Source of the DNA: Planctomycetota bacterium
Lineage (GTDB): Bacteria > Planctomycetota > SZUA-567 > H5-PLA8
Reading direction: 5' to 3'
Assembly (NCBI GenBank): GCA_026692735.1
Contig: JAPLOD010000438.1
Span: 1 to 48,044 of the forward strand
DNA length: 48,044 nt
Shown here one piece after another: positions 17,074 to 24,683 of the stretch. The stretch's first letter is position 1. Every line of letters begins with the position of its first letter. Made by a program: the position numbers and the translations under genes. Below the pieces are notes generated by a model that did no database searches, had not been told where the DNA came from, and saw only the letters and a program-made list of their open reading frames with translations.

Positions 17074-17190
17074 TCAACGCCGTTTCCCGCCCCGCTTAGC
17101 GAACGTGCCCCGTACGTATCGCTTGCTTCCGTTGCGAAGCGTTCGCGTGTGGCCCCGGCGCCACCTGCCGATTGAGTTTCCCTTGGCCAT
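17074..17190 (-). CDS. Small very basic protein
   Basis: A 38-residue protein starting MAKGNSIGRWRRGHTRTL at ATG 17190, behind GGGGGAG. The chain has sixteen Arg/Lys and contains RRGHTRTLRNGSKRYVRG, a pattern like the short YVRGHxR proteins seen near mobile genes. An in-frame ATG at 17250, also with AGGAG, would give 58 residues. It was found by reading the strand directly. Nucleic-acid binding is likely from its charge but not shown. Confidence 0.5.
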   Translation of the reverse strand: MAKGNSIGRWRRGHTRTLRNGSKRYVRGTFAKRGGKRR

Positions 17191-17332
17191 GACACTCCCC
17201 CTATCCAAGTCAAAATCCTCCGGCGCCTTGCCCTTGACGGCACCCAGCATCCGGCTCCTGTCGGTGTCCCGGTAGCCTGATCGGAGCGCAGTGCCGACAA
17301 GGCCAACGGAGCGGGAACACTTTAGAACCTGT

Positions 17333-17661
17333 TTACCAACTGCCTATGTCCGTGACCTTCGCTTCTCCGTCCTTTACTTGAACATGGAACAGTTGCTTAC
17401 TGCGGCTGAACTGCTTTCCCTTCTCTCCCAACCACATCTTGACTGTATACTCAGAGTCGCCGGTCTTTTTGATCTCAGCCTCATTCTGCGATGGCCACTC
17501 ATAGTTCCCAGGATCAGGAAGGCTTCCTGTAATGGCTTTCGTCGAACGACGACGACAATGATGCCAACCGCAGTTCCGACCAGTTTGCCGATGTACGCCA
17601 GGCAACCCTCTCCCTCCTCTCCTTTGCGCTGTGTTGCGCCGGCTTGTGCTCCCGTGTTCAT
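17333..17661 (-). pseudogene. Membrane-anchored small protein broken by a frameshift
   Basis: From ATG 17661 (GAGGAGG four bases upstream) the protein begins MNTGAQAGATQRKG and has one membrane segment, YIGKLVGTAVGIIVVVV. Just after it, sensible protein continues in another frame: ITGSLPDPGNYEWPSQNEAE to VKDGEAKVTDIGSW, with stop at 17333. The switch falls at about 17540-17560 in GTCGTCGTCGTT on the minus strand, a slippage-prone tract. Either the gene is inactivated, it is expressed by slippage, or the sequence has an indel error. The soluble part (about 65 residues) resembles small export-side domains, family unknown. Confidence 0.6.
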
Positions 17662-17802
17662 GTAACCTCCTCGCCAGAATGGCTAAGCCGTTTCCGCTAC
17701 GCCCGCTGGGGGCCTCAAGAGTTGGCGCGTGACGATTTCGTTGTAGGGCTGCGTGCGGCTGGCGTGGTTTACGGCGGATATGGAGGACGATGGAACGGCG
17801 GA

Positions 17803-17838
17803 GAAAAATACGGAGCGCCGGACCAAGCCGCCGCTCCG
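17803..17838 (-). terminator. Rho-independent terminator (minus strand)
   Basis: CGGAGCG (17838-17832) pairs with CGCTCCG (17817-17811), followed by TATTTTT on the minus strand. No minus-strand protein gene lies upstream of it, so it would terminate a transcript that includes the 125-nt hairpin. Confidence 0.6.
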
Positions 17839-17960
17839 TAGACCCCGACCAAGGGGTAGAAAAGAACAGCAAACTTGACCGACGCCCCTTGCGGGGCGCG
17901 GCACAAGATGCTGCTTCTTTTCTCAAGAGCCTTACGGCTCAGGGTTGGTCGTTTCTACGG
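17836..17960. other. 125-nt nested hairpin element (candidate ncRNA or mobile palindrome)
   Basis: Five successive arm pairs nest around a terminal hairpin: CCGTAGA/TCTACGG, CGACCAA/TTGGTCG, AGAAAAG/CTTTTCT, CAGCA/TGCTG, CTTG/CAAG and CGCCCC/GGGGCG with loop TTGC. This gives about 36 base pairs, with a side hairpin GAGCC-TTAC-GGCTC at 17927-17940. Both ends carry GTAG (GTAG on one strand, CTAC at the other end), as in the short repeats of this window. On the minus strand it is followed directly by a terminator, so it could be a small structured RNA. An attC-like or MITE-like mobile element is the alternative. Confidence 0.65.
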
Positions 17961-18053
17961 AAGCAGTTCCCTGATGCTCGCGCATCTTCAAATTGTCACG
18001 ACGATGGTTCTTCTATTTCCTCCGATGGTTTTGCAGGTTCAACCGTAACTTCC

Positions 18054-18206
18054 ATTACACTACCCCTCGGACCGGCGCATGTCAACGGTTTCTCCTGGCA
18101 GGAGACCATCCGCCACGTGGGGCGCGTGGTGGTGATGCCCTGCGTCACCGGCGAACCGATGGCCTGCGACCTCGACGAGTTCAGCGTGCGCACGTCCTTC
18201 GAATAG
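18054..18206 (+). pseudogene. Probable 3' remnant of a secreted-protein gene
   Basis: The last 50 codons before TAG 18206 read like genuine protein (HVGRVVVMPCVTGEP, CDLDEFSVRTSFE) with high-GC codon use, while the same frame upstream crosses the nested hairpin and makes no sense. It is probably the end of a gene cut off by whatever placed the structured element. No family assigned. Confidence 0.3.
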
Positions 18207-18233
18207 CCCGATACCCGGAACCCGTTGCCGCCC

Positions 18234-18263
18234 TTGTGGTGCGGTCTCTTCGTCTGCTATACT
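18234..18263 (+). promoter_or_regulatory. Candidate promoter of the MFS transporter gene
   Basis: TTGTGG (18234-18239), an 18-base spacer and TATACT (18258-18263) lie 43 bases before the MFS start codon. Confidence 0.4.
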
Positions 18264-18306
18264 GGTGTTCCGCCAATCTGGCGTCACGGGTGAGGAGAGC
18301 ACCAGG

Positions 18307-19761
18307 ATGTCGCAAGCTGTCGAGAGTAGCCCGCCCGCGCCGGCACTGGCGGCGGCACAGCCCACCCCCGGCACGTACGTCGTGGGCACGCTGCGGTACA
18401 CCAGGACCGGCCTGTTCTGGGTCTTCATCTGGCTCCTGTGGGGCGACTTCATCTGGACGCTGCTCGACGGGAGCGTGCCGAGCATCCTGCCCTTCAAGCT
18501 GAAGGACATGGGGGCCAGCGACACGACCAACCAGGTCCTCAACAAGGCCCTTGGCCTTGCGGTGGCGTGGATCTTCGCTCCCGTTGTCAGCATGCACAGC
18601 GACCGCCACCGCGGGCGCTGGGGCCGCCGCATCCCCTATCTGCTGTGGTCTACGCCGTTCGTGGGGCTCTTCCTGATTCTCATCGGCTACTACGATAGCC
18701 TCACCAACGTCATCCTTGGCAACGCTGAGTCAGCCTGGTTCATGGGCTATGAGATCAACCGCACGAACCTGTCCCTGCTCGTCTTCGGCGCGCTGCTGAT
18801 CGGCTACGATTTCGCCAACATCTTTGTCAATACCATCTACTGGTACCTGTTCAACGACGTGGTGCCCGAGCAGTTCCTCTCCCGCTTCTTCGCCCTGTTC
18901 CGGATGGTCGGCACCGGCGCCGGCGCGCTCTACAGCGAGTATATCTTCCCGCACTCGCTGGATCATTTCCGTACGGTGTTCGTGGTCGCGGGCATCTGCT
19001 ACGTCGTCGGCTTTATGGTCATGTGCTTCTTTGTCAAGGAAGGCGAGTACCCGCCGCCCCCGGAGAACGTGGACAAGAAGAAAGGGTTCGTCTCGGCGTG
19101 CAAGACGTACGCGAAGGAGTGTTTCACCCATCGGTTCTACTGGTACTTCTTCCTGTCGCAGACCTTCATGTTCATGTCCTGGCAGTCCGGCACCTTCGGT
19201 GGCCTGCGAAACCGCGACTCGCTGCACCTGAATATGGAGCAGTTGGGCCGTCTGGGCTTCTGGACCGGCATCGTGAGTCTTATCATCATGTACCCGTCCG
19301 CCTGGCTGGCGGACAAGTGGCACCCCGTGCGCGTCTACATCCTCCTCTCGGTCATCCATTTCTTCCAGCCCCTGGTGCAGTGCATCTGGATCTTCACCGA
19401 CTTCGGCCCCCAGGGGAACCTGTTGGGGCAGTACATTATCTCCGTGGCCATCCTGCCGATTGGCGCGGTACAAGCAGCGGCCGAACTGCCCATGTACATG
19501 CGTCTGCTCCCCAAGGACCGCTACGGACAGTTCTGCTCCGCCAACGCCACGATCCGGGCGTTCGCCATGTTGCTCGGCAGTGTGGCGGTGGGTCTGATGA
19601 TGGACGGCCTGACCCGCTTTCCAGGCGATGACTGGCACTATCGCTACTATGCTGCGTGGACAGTGTTCTGGCAGATACCGGCCATCATCTTCCTGCTGCT
19701 CCTCTATAAGGAATGGAAGGCCCGCGGCGGCGACAAGGGCTATACGCCCCCTGAGGCGTGA
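18307..19761 (+). CDS. MFS sugar transporter (GPH/SLC45-like)
   Basis: A 484-residue membrane protein with about twelve hydrophobic segments. The loop after the second or third segment reads SDRHRGRWGRRIPYLLW, the D-x-x-x-GRR-x-P signature of glycoside-pentoside-hexuronide and sucrose-type symporters. A repeat of major-facilitator character is seen around SAWLADKWHPVRVY. It would import mono- or disaccharides with a cation. ATG 18307 follows GAGGAGA; earlier in-frame GTG starts are less likely. It lies 44 bases before the GH2 gene on the same strand, suggesting that it takes up products of the following enzymes. Confidence 0.85.
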   Translation: MSQAVESSPPAPALAAAQPTPGTYVVGTLRYTRTGLFWVFIWLLWGDFIWTLLDGSVPSILPFKLKDMGASDTTNQVLNKALGLAVAWIFAPVVSMHSDRHRGRWGRRIPYLLWSTPFVGLFLILIGYYDSLTNVILGNAESAWFMGYEINRTNLSLLVFGALLIGYDFANIFVNTIYWYLFNDVVPEQFLSRFFALFRMVGTGAGALYSEYIFPHSLDHFRTVFVVAGICYVVGFMVMCFFVKEGEYPPPPENVDKKKGFVSACKTYAKECFTHRFYWYFFLSQTFMFMSWQSGTFGGLRNRDSLHLNMEQLGRLGFWTGIVSLIIMYPSAWLADKWHPVRVYILLSVIHFFQPLVQCIWIFTDFGPQGNLLGQYIISVAILPIGAVQAAAELPMYMRLLPKDRYGQFCSANATIRAFAMLLGSVAVGLMMDGLTRFPGDDWHYRYYAAWTVFWQIPAIIFLLLLYKEWKARGGDKGYTPPEA

Positions 19762-19805
19762 GCGGGAACGCGTAGCATCGGAGGCACTGTTGCAGGGGGG
19801 TGACC

Positions 19806-22800
19806 ATGAGCCGTGTGCGTTTGCTCTCCGCGTTGGCCTGGGTTCTCCGTAGCGCAATTTGCCAAATTGCGCTACCACTGGGGCTCTCGCTCAGCTCCGG
19901 TGTGATCCACTGCGGGGAGCCTCCCGCGGCGAAATCGCCGCGGCTGGTGATCAGCCTGGACGGCCAATGGGACTTCGCCACGGACCCGAAAAATGAGGGC
20001 GAGGCTCAGAAGTGGTATCTCCCCGAAAACAAGCTGCCGGCGATGCCGCTGCCGGGCTACGCTCCTTCCGCCGACGGCAGGATCGTAGTCCCGGGCATCT
20101 GGGACGCTCAGGGCTACGGGACCGAGACCGCCAAGCTCCGGCACAACTTCGTCGGCAAGGGCTGGTATAGGCGACAGGCCACGGCGCCGCAGGCGGAAGG
20201 CGGCCGGCGGGTGTTCTTGAGGATCACTGGCGTTCACCGCTATGCCAAGGTCTGGGCGGACGACAGGTATCTCGGCGAGCACATCGGCTATCTGTCCGCG
20301 TTCGAGTATGACATCACCGACCGTGCCGCCGGGAAACCGCTCACCATCACCATCCAGGTTGACTCCCGGCAGCGGTGGGATGTGGACGGACTCTTCGGCG
20401 CGGGCGACCTCGCGGATTACTTCGATGCCGAATGGGGCGGGATTTGGGGCCACGTGTCCATTGAGGTCCGCCCCGAGACCTGGCTGGACGACCTGTTCGT
20501 CCAGCCCAAGGCAACGCCGGCACGATGCGCGGTCAGCGCGGCTGTGCGCGGCAAGCCGCTCCAGGCGGGCAGCCTGCGGCTGGAAATCCTGGATGGTGAC
20601 GGGAAGCACATCGCCCAGGAAGCGAAGCCGCTGCCCGGTCCGCTGCAGGAAGGCGCGTCGGTCGAACTGGCGGCGGCCGCGCCGCAGGCCGCGCTCTGGA
20701 CCACTGACACACCGTCGCTCTATCTCGCCCGCCTGTCGCTGCTGGACGGCCAGAACGTGCTCGACACCATCGAAAGCCGGTTCGGGTTCCGCGAGATCGA
20801 GATTCGCGGGCCGTACTTCCAGCTCAATGGGAAACGCCTGTTCCTGCGCGGCTACGGCGACGACCACATCTACCCCAAGGAGATGGCTCGGCCGGCCGAC
20901 AAGAAGGTGTACCTGGATCGCCTGCGGCTGATCAAGTCGTTCGGCTTTGACTTCGTGCGCCACCACAGCACGATCATGCCGCCGGAGTATTACGAGGCGT
21001 GCGACGAACTGGGGATGCTGGTCTCCGCGGAGTTCCCGATCGCCTACGAGAACTTCTACCGCAAGGCCGGCAAGGAAGCCCTGGAAACCCACAAGCGGGA
21101 GTGGGAGGCGGTGCTCCGGCAGTTCCGCAACCACCCCTCGGTCTTCGATTGGTGCATGGGCAACGAGTTCTGGGACGGCCTGCCGCTGGCCCCCGAGTTC
21201 GCTGCGCTGGCGCGCCGGCTGGACCCGACTCGCCCGTTCGTGGACAGCGACGGCCTGTGGCGCCGTTTCCTGGGGCGCGACCGCGACACGCTCGACTTCT
21301 ACTTCCTGATGTTCGACGTCTCGAAGATCCCGCTCGACATCCCCGGCAAGTTCCTCACCGATAAGCCTCGCAAGCCGGTGGTCTCGCATGAAACGGGCAA
21401 CTACGTCACCTTCCCCCGCCTGGACCAGTTCGACCTCTTCACTGACAACGTCAAGCCCTTCTGGACCGCGCAGGGAATCGCGAAGCTCAAGGCCCTCGGC
21501 CTTGCCGGCGAGGCGGCCAACTGGTCGGAGAAATCCGAGCGCCTCTACCTGTTCTGCCACAAGAACAACCTCGAAGCCCTGCGGCGCAACCCGTACATCT
21601 CCGGGCACCAGTGGTGGCTGTTTCAGGATTACTGGACGACCTCCAACGGCATCGTGGATTTCCTGTACCGCCCCAAGGCCATCCGCCCCGAAGAAGTCCG
21701 CCGCATGGTCAACGACGTGGTGCTGCTGGCGGATGGTCTGGAGCGGACTAGCCGCGGCAAGAGCTCGCTGATGGTGGAGCTGGTCGTGTCAAACTACTCT
21801 CCAACCGTGTTGGCCGGCGCGGCGATCAACTGGCGGGCCAAGCTGGAGGGGAAAGAACTCCAGAACGGCCAGATCAGTCCGGTCGCGGTGGGCCAGGGCG
21901 AAGTCGCCGCGGTCGGCAAGCTGCAGCTAACCTTGCCCGACGTACCGCAGGCATCCTGCCTGCTCCTGGAGACCGAGCTCGTGGCGGACGGCCGCCGCTT
22001 CGCCAACGACTGGACGGCATGGGTATTCCCTGCGCAGATGCCTCGCCCCCCCGCTCCGGTGCCGGTGTACGCCGGAGGCGACCTGATGGGACTGCTTGAG
22101 CCCTGCGGTGCCAAGCCCATTCCGGCCGGTGAGACGCTCGACGCCAAGGCGGTCTACGCGGTGCGGCAGCTTGACAGCCGCCTGGTTGATGCGGCCGCGC
22201 AGGGGGCGTGCATCGTGCTCATCGGCAACCGGCGCCTGGCCCCCACCGTGCTGGCCACGTTCAAGACCTCCTGGTGGAAGAGCGAAAACACCAACGACAA
22301 CAACTGCGGCACCGTGGTGTACGACCATCCCGTCACCCGCGCGCTGGCGCCGGACGGCTGGTGCGATGCCGGCTGGTATTCGCTGCTCCAGGGCGCGTTC
22401 CGGTACAACCTCGAAGCTCTTCCCCAGCGCCCGGACGTCATCATCCGCGGCATCCCGCACCTGCATCTGATGGCCGACCATGCGTTCCTCTTCGAAGCCC
22501 GCGTGGGCAAGGGCTCGCTCCTCGTCTCCGGCTTGAACCACGAGGCCGCGAAGGACCGCCCCGAAGGCCAGTGGCTGCTGGCGCGGATGATCGAGCACGC
22601 CGCCACGTTGCCCAAGCCCCGCAGCGAATTGCCCGAAGCGTTCCTCCGCGCCCGCTTGCCGCCCCCGCCGCCAAAGGGTCCGTTCCTCCAGGGCTTCGCG
22701 CGGCTGCTTCAGAAGGGCGAGGAAGGCGTCTGGCACTCGTACCGCGAAGACAACATCGCCTGTTACGTCTGCCGCCAGACCGCGGTCGGCAATGCGGTTG

Positions 22801-23162
22801 AGTGGGAGACCGCCGCCGTGCCGGCCGACTGGAAGGCGCCCGAGGCTACGTTCATCTTCTCCGGCGGGCTGGGCTGGAAGTCACAGCCGAAGACGCAGGG
22901 CTTTGTCTTCCTGGTCAACGGCCAGGAGATGTTGCGGTTTGACCTCGTAGACCAAGTCACGACGTGGTCCAGTGCCGACAACAAGGTCAAGCTGCAGTTC
23001 TGGCCCATGCGGGAGATTCCGGAAGACCAACTGGGCTGCTTCTATGTGACGCTCCCGCAGGACCTGCTGCGGCTCGGCCAGCCCTGTCGCCTGTCCGTCC
23101 GCTCGCTCGGCAAGGACAGCCGGCGCTGGTTTTCGATACACGGATACACAGACGTGAAGTAG
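19806..23162 (+). CDS. GH2-family glycoside hydrolase, secreted
   Basis: An 1118-residue exported enzyme. The GH2 sugar-binding domain (about 40-200: SLDGQWDFATDP, VPGIWDAQGYG, WYRR) is followed by the immunoglobulin-like domain and the TIM barrel (FLRGYGDDHIYPKEM). The acid/base is Glu454 in MGNEFWD and the nucleophile is probably Glu529 in VSHETGNY, as in beta-galactosidases and beta-glucuronidases. A long C-terminal part (about 650-1118) carries further beta-rich modules. ATG 19806 is chosen, five bases after GGGGGG. A perfect 27-bp palindrome (19849-19875) lies inside the signal peptide and encodes part of its hydrophobic core (AICQIALPL). A family D hairpin is read in frame at 21942-21962. 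The substrate is unknown. Confidence 0.9.
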   Translation: MSRVRLLSALAWVLRSAICQIALPLGLSLSSGVIHCGEPPAAKSPRLVISLDGQWDFATDPKNEGEAQKWYLPENKLPAMPLPGYAPSADGRIVVPGIWDAQGYGTETAKLRHNFVGKGWYRRQATAPQAEGGRRVFLRITGVHRYAKVWADDRYLGEHIGYLSAFEYDITDRAAGKPLTITIQVDSRQRWDVDGLFGAGDLADYFDAEWGGIWGHVSIEVRPETWLDDLFVQPKATPARCAVSAAVRGKPLQAGSLRLEILDGDGKHIAQEAKPLPGPLQEGASVELAAAAPQAALWTTDTPSLYLARLSLLDGQNVLDTIESRFGFREIEIRGPYFQLNGKRLFLRGYGDDHIYPKEMARPADKKVYLDRLRLIKSFGFDFVRHHSTIMPPEYYEACDELGMLVSAEFPIAYENFYRKAGKEALETHKREWEAVLRQFRNHPSVFDWCMGNEFWDGLPLAPEFAALARRLDPTRPFVDSDGLWRRFLGRDRDTLDFYFLMFDVSKIPLDIPGKFLTDKPRKPVVSHETGNYVTFPRLDQFDLFTDNVKPFWTAQGIAKLKALGLAGEAANWSEKSERLYLFCHKNNLEALRRNPYISGHQWWLFQDYWTTSNGIVDFLYRPKAIRPEEVRRMVNDVVLLADGLERTSRGKSSLMVELVVSNYSPTVLAGAAINWRAKLEGKELQNGQISPVAVGQGEVAAVGKLQLTLPDVPQASCLLLETELVADGRRFANDWTAWVFPAQMPRPPAPVPVYAGGDLMGLLEPCGAKPIPAGETLDAKAVYAVRQLDSRLVDAAAQGACIVLIGNRRLAPTVLATFKTSWWKSENTNDNNCGTVVYDHPVTRALAPDGWCDAGWYSLLQGAFRYNLEALPQRPDVIIRGIPHLHLMADHAFLFEARVGKGSLLVSGLNHEAAKDRPEGQWLLARMIEHAATLPKPRSELPEAFLRARLPPPPPKGPFLQGFARLLQKGEEGVWHSYREDNIACYVCRQTAVGNAVEWETAAVPADWKAPEATFIFSGGLGWKSQPKTQGFVFLVNGQEMLRFDLVDQVTTWSSADNKVKLQFWPMREIPEDQLGCFYVTLPQDLLRLGQPCRLSVRSLGKDSRRWFSIHGYTDVK
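19849..19875. repeat. Family C palindrome, copy 3 (inside signal peptide)
   Basis: A perfect 27-bp palindrome: GTAGCGCAATTTG, a central C, then the exact reverse complement ending in CTAC. It is the longest family C copy and is translated within the GH2 signal sequence. Confidence 0.97.
21942..21962. repeat. Family D hairpin (inside CDS)
   Basis: GTAC foot, then CGCAGGCA, loop TCC and TGCCTGC. Read in frame in the GH2 protein as VPQASCL. Confidence 0.85.
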
Positions 23163-23226
23163 CTGGGTGTATCGTTATCAGGCGCAGGACGCACATGAAC
23201 GGATGGTCAGGAGCGCAGGCGGGTGG

Positions 23227-23291
23227 GACCGACATTCCTGTCGGTCACGGCGGGCGAGACGCCCGTGGTACCACGAACGTCCCGTTCGTGG
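23227..23291. repeat. Family F hairpin joined to family A copy 3
   Basis: GACCGACA-TTCC-TGTCGGTC (23227-23246) is followed six bases later by the family A pair CGGGCG/CGCCCG and CCACGAACG/CGTTCGTGG around GGTACC (23252-23291). The composite ends 19 bases before the start of the beta-helix gene. Confidence 0.92.
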
Positions 23292-23310
23292 TTGGTGGGG
23301 GAAAGCAGCC

Positions 23311-24657
23311 ATGGCCGGAAGCGTCAGAATTGCCTTTGCGCTGGGCCTCTCCTGGCTGGCGCTGGCCGCCGGGGCACGAGAATTCGCTGTCGCTCCCAGC
23401 GGCGGCCCGAACGGCGACGGCAGCAAGGACAAGCCGTGGGACCTGAAAACGGCGCTCTCGCATCCCGCGGCGGTCAAGCCGGGCGATACCATCTGGCTGC
23501 GCGGCGGCACATACCGCGGCGCGTTCCGCAGCGACCTGAAGGGCACCGCTAACGCCCCCATTACTGTGCGCGCCTGTCCGGGGGAATCGGTCCGGATTGA
23601 CGGCTCGGACGTGGCACGCGCTGGCGGCGCCTGGCTGTTCGTGGCGTGCGGCCAGTGGACGACGTACTGGGGCTTTGAGATCACCGATTCCAGCAACAGG
23701 GCTGAGCGGCCCGCGGGCTTTGACGTGCGGGGCGGCGAGGGCAACAAGTTTATCAACCTGCTCGTCCACGACGCGGGCGGCAACGGCTTCTGGGGCAGCG
23801 CCGTCGGCAACGAGCTCTACGGCTGCCTCTTCTACAACAACGGCGTTGACTCCGACCTTCTCAGCCACGAGCTCTACACCCAGAACGCGGACCCTGCGAA
23901 GCCAAAGAGAGTTGTGGACTGCATGTTCTTCAACAGCTTCGGGTTTTGCATCCACGCCTATGCCGGCAAGGCCGGCCCGGTGAAAGGCTACCGCTTCATC
24001 GGCAACGCGTGGTTCAACAGCGCCGTTGCTCACACGGACCGCGTGCACAAGGACGACATCCTGGTCGGTGCGGTGACGAACCCCGAGGACATCGTCCTGG
24101 AGGAGAACATGAGCTGGGTCCGTGCGCCGTCGGAGCGGAGCGCGTCCTTTGGCCGCTACGGCGCGACGCTCAAGAACCTGACGCTCACGGGCAACTACTT
24201 CGTTGGCAGCACGCTCTTTGAGAACAAGATCGAGAACCTCGCGCTGAGCGGCAACACCTTCTGCGGCCCGTTGAAGGGTGTTGACACCAAGGCGTATCCG
24301 GACAACACCTACCTGACTGCCAAGCCCAAGAGCGCCAAGGTCTTCGTCCGCCCGAACCAGTACGAGCCGGGCCGCGCCCACATCATCGTCTACAACTGGG
24401 ATATGGCCGACGCTGTGCCCGTTGACGCCGGCAAGGTCCTCGGCAACGGCGACAAGTATGAGGTGCGGAATGCGCAGAATTACTTCGCCGGGCCGGTGCT
24501 CGCCGGCACGTACACCGGCGCGCCGCTGCTGCTGCCGATGACCGGGGAGAAGATGCAGCCCGCTCAACCCGTCGGACCGGGGAAGATCGAGCCCGCGGAG
24601 ATGACCGGCAAGGAGTTCAACGTCTTCGTGCTGCTCGGCACGAAAAAGACGCAGTGA
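23311..24657 (+). CDS. Secreted parallel beta-helix protein (lyase-like)
   Basis: A 448-residue protein with a signal peptide (to about residue 21, ALAAGA). The opening EFAVAPSGGPNGDGSKDKPW and PGDTIWLRGGTYRG is the classic start of right-handed beta-helix proteins of the PL6/DUF1565 kind, followed by coil repeats such as KFINLLVHDAGGNGFWG and NLTLTGNYFVG. Many such proteins are polysaccharide lyases or epimerases; no catalytic residue can be fixed. ATG 23311 follows GGGGGAAAG; the frame is open further back through repeat sequence. The next gene begins 26 bases after its stop and encodes a heparinase-like lyase, so a joint role on an acidic glycan is likely but inferred. Confidence 0.8.
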   Translation: MAGSVRIAFALGLSWLALAAGAREFAVAPSGGPNGDGSKDKPWDLKTALSHPAAVKPGDTIWLRGGTYRGAFRSDLKGTANAPITVRACPGESVRIDGSDVARAGGAWLFVACGQWTTYWGFEITDSSNRAERPAGFDVRGGEGNKFINLLVHDAGGNGFWGSAVGNELYGCLFYNNGVDSDLLSHELYTQNADPAKPKRVVDCMFFNSFGFCIHAYAGKAGPVKGYRFIGNAWFNSAVAHTDRVHKDDILVGAVTNPEDIVLEENMSWVRAPSERSASFGRYGATLKNLTLTGNYFVGSTLFENKIENLALSGNTFCGPLKGVDTKAYPDNTYLTAKPKSAKVFVRPNQYEPGRAHIIVYNWDMADAVPVDAGKVLGNGDKYEVRNAQNYFAGPVLAGTYTGAPLLLPMTGEKMQPAQPVGPGKIEPAEMTGKEFNVFVLLGTKKTQ

Positions 24658-24683
24658 TGGCGAGGCAGGCAAGGAGGCAGGCG

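Larger units (their letters stand above)
17662..18306. other. Gene-poor stretch with structured element and gene remnant
   Basis: These 645 bases hold a minus-strand terminator (17803-17838), the 125-nt nested hairpin (17836-17960), a likely 3' gene remnant (18054-18206) and the probable promoter of the MFS gene. No intact gene is supported. Confidence 0.65.

Noticed and set aside
17836-17960. Integron attC site
   Set aside because: It is a long imperfect palindrome, but I could not find the paired RYYYAAC/GTTRRRY boxes in the required places, and no integrase is present.
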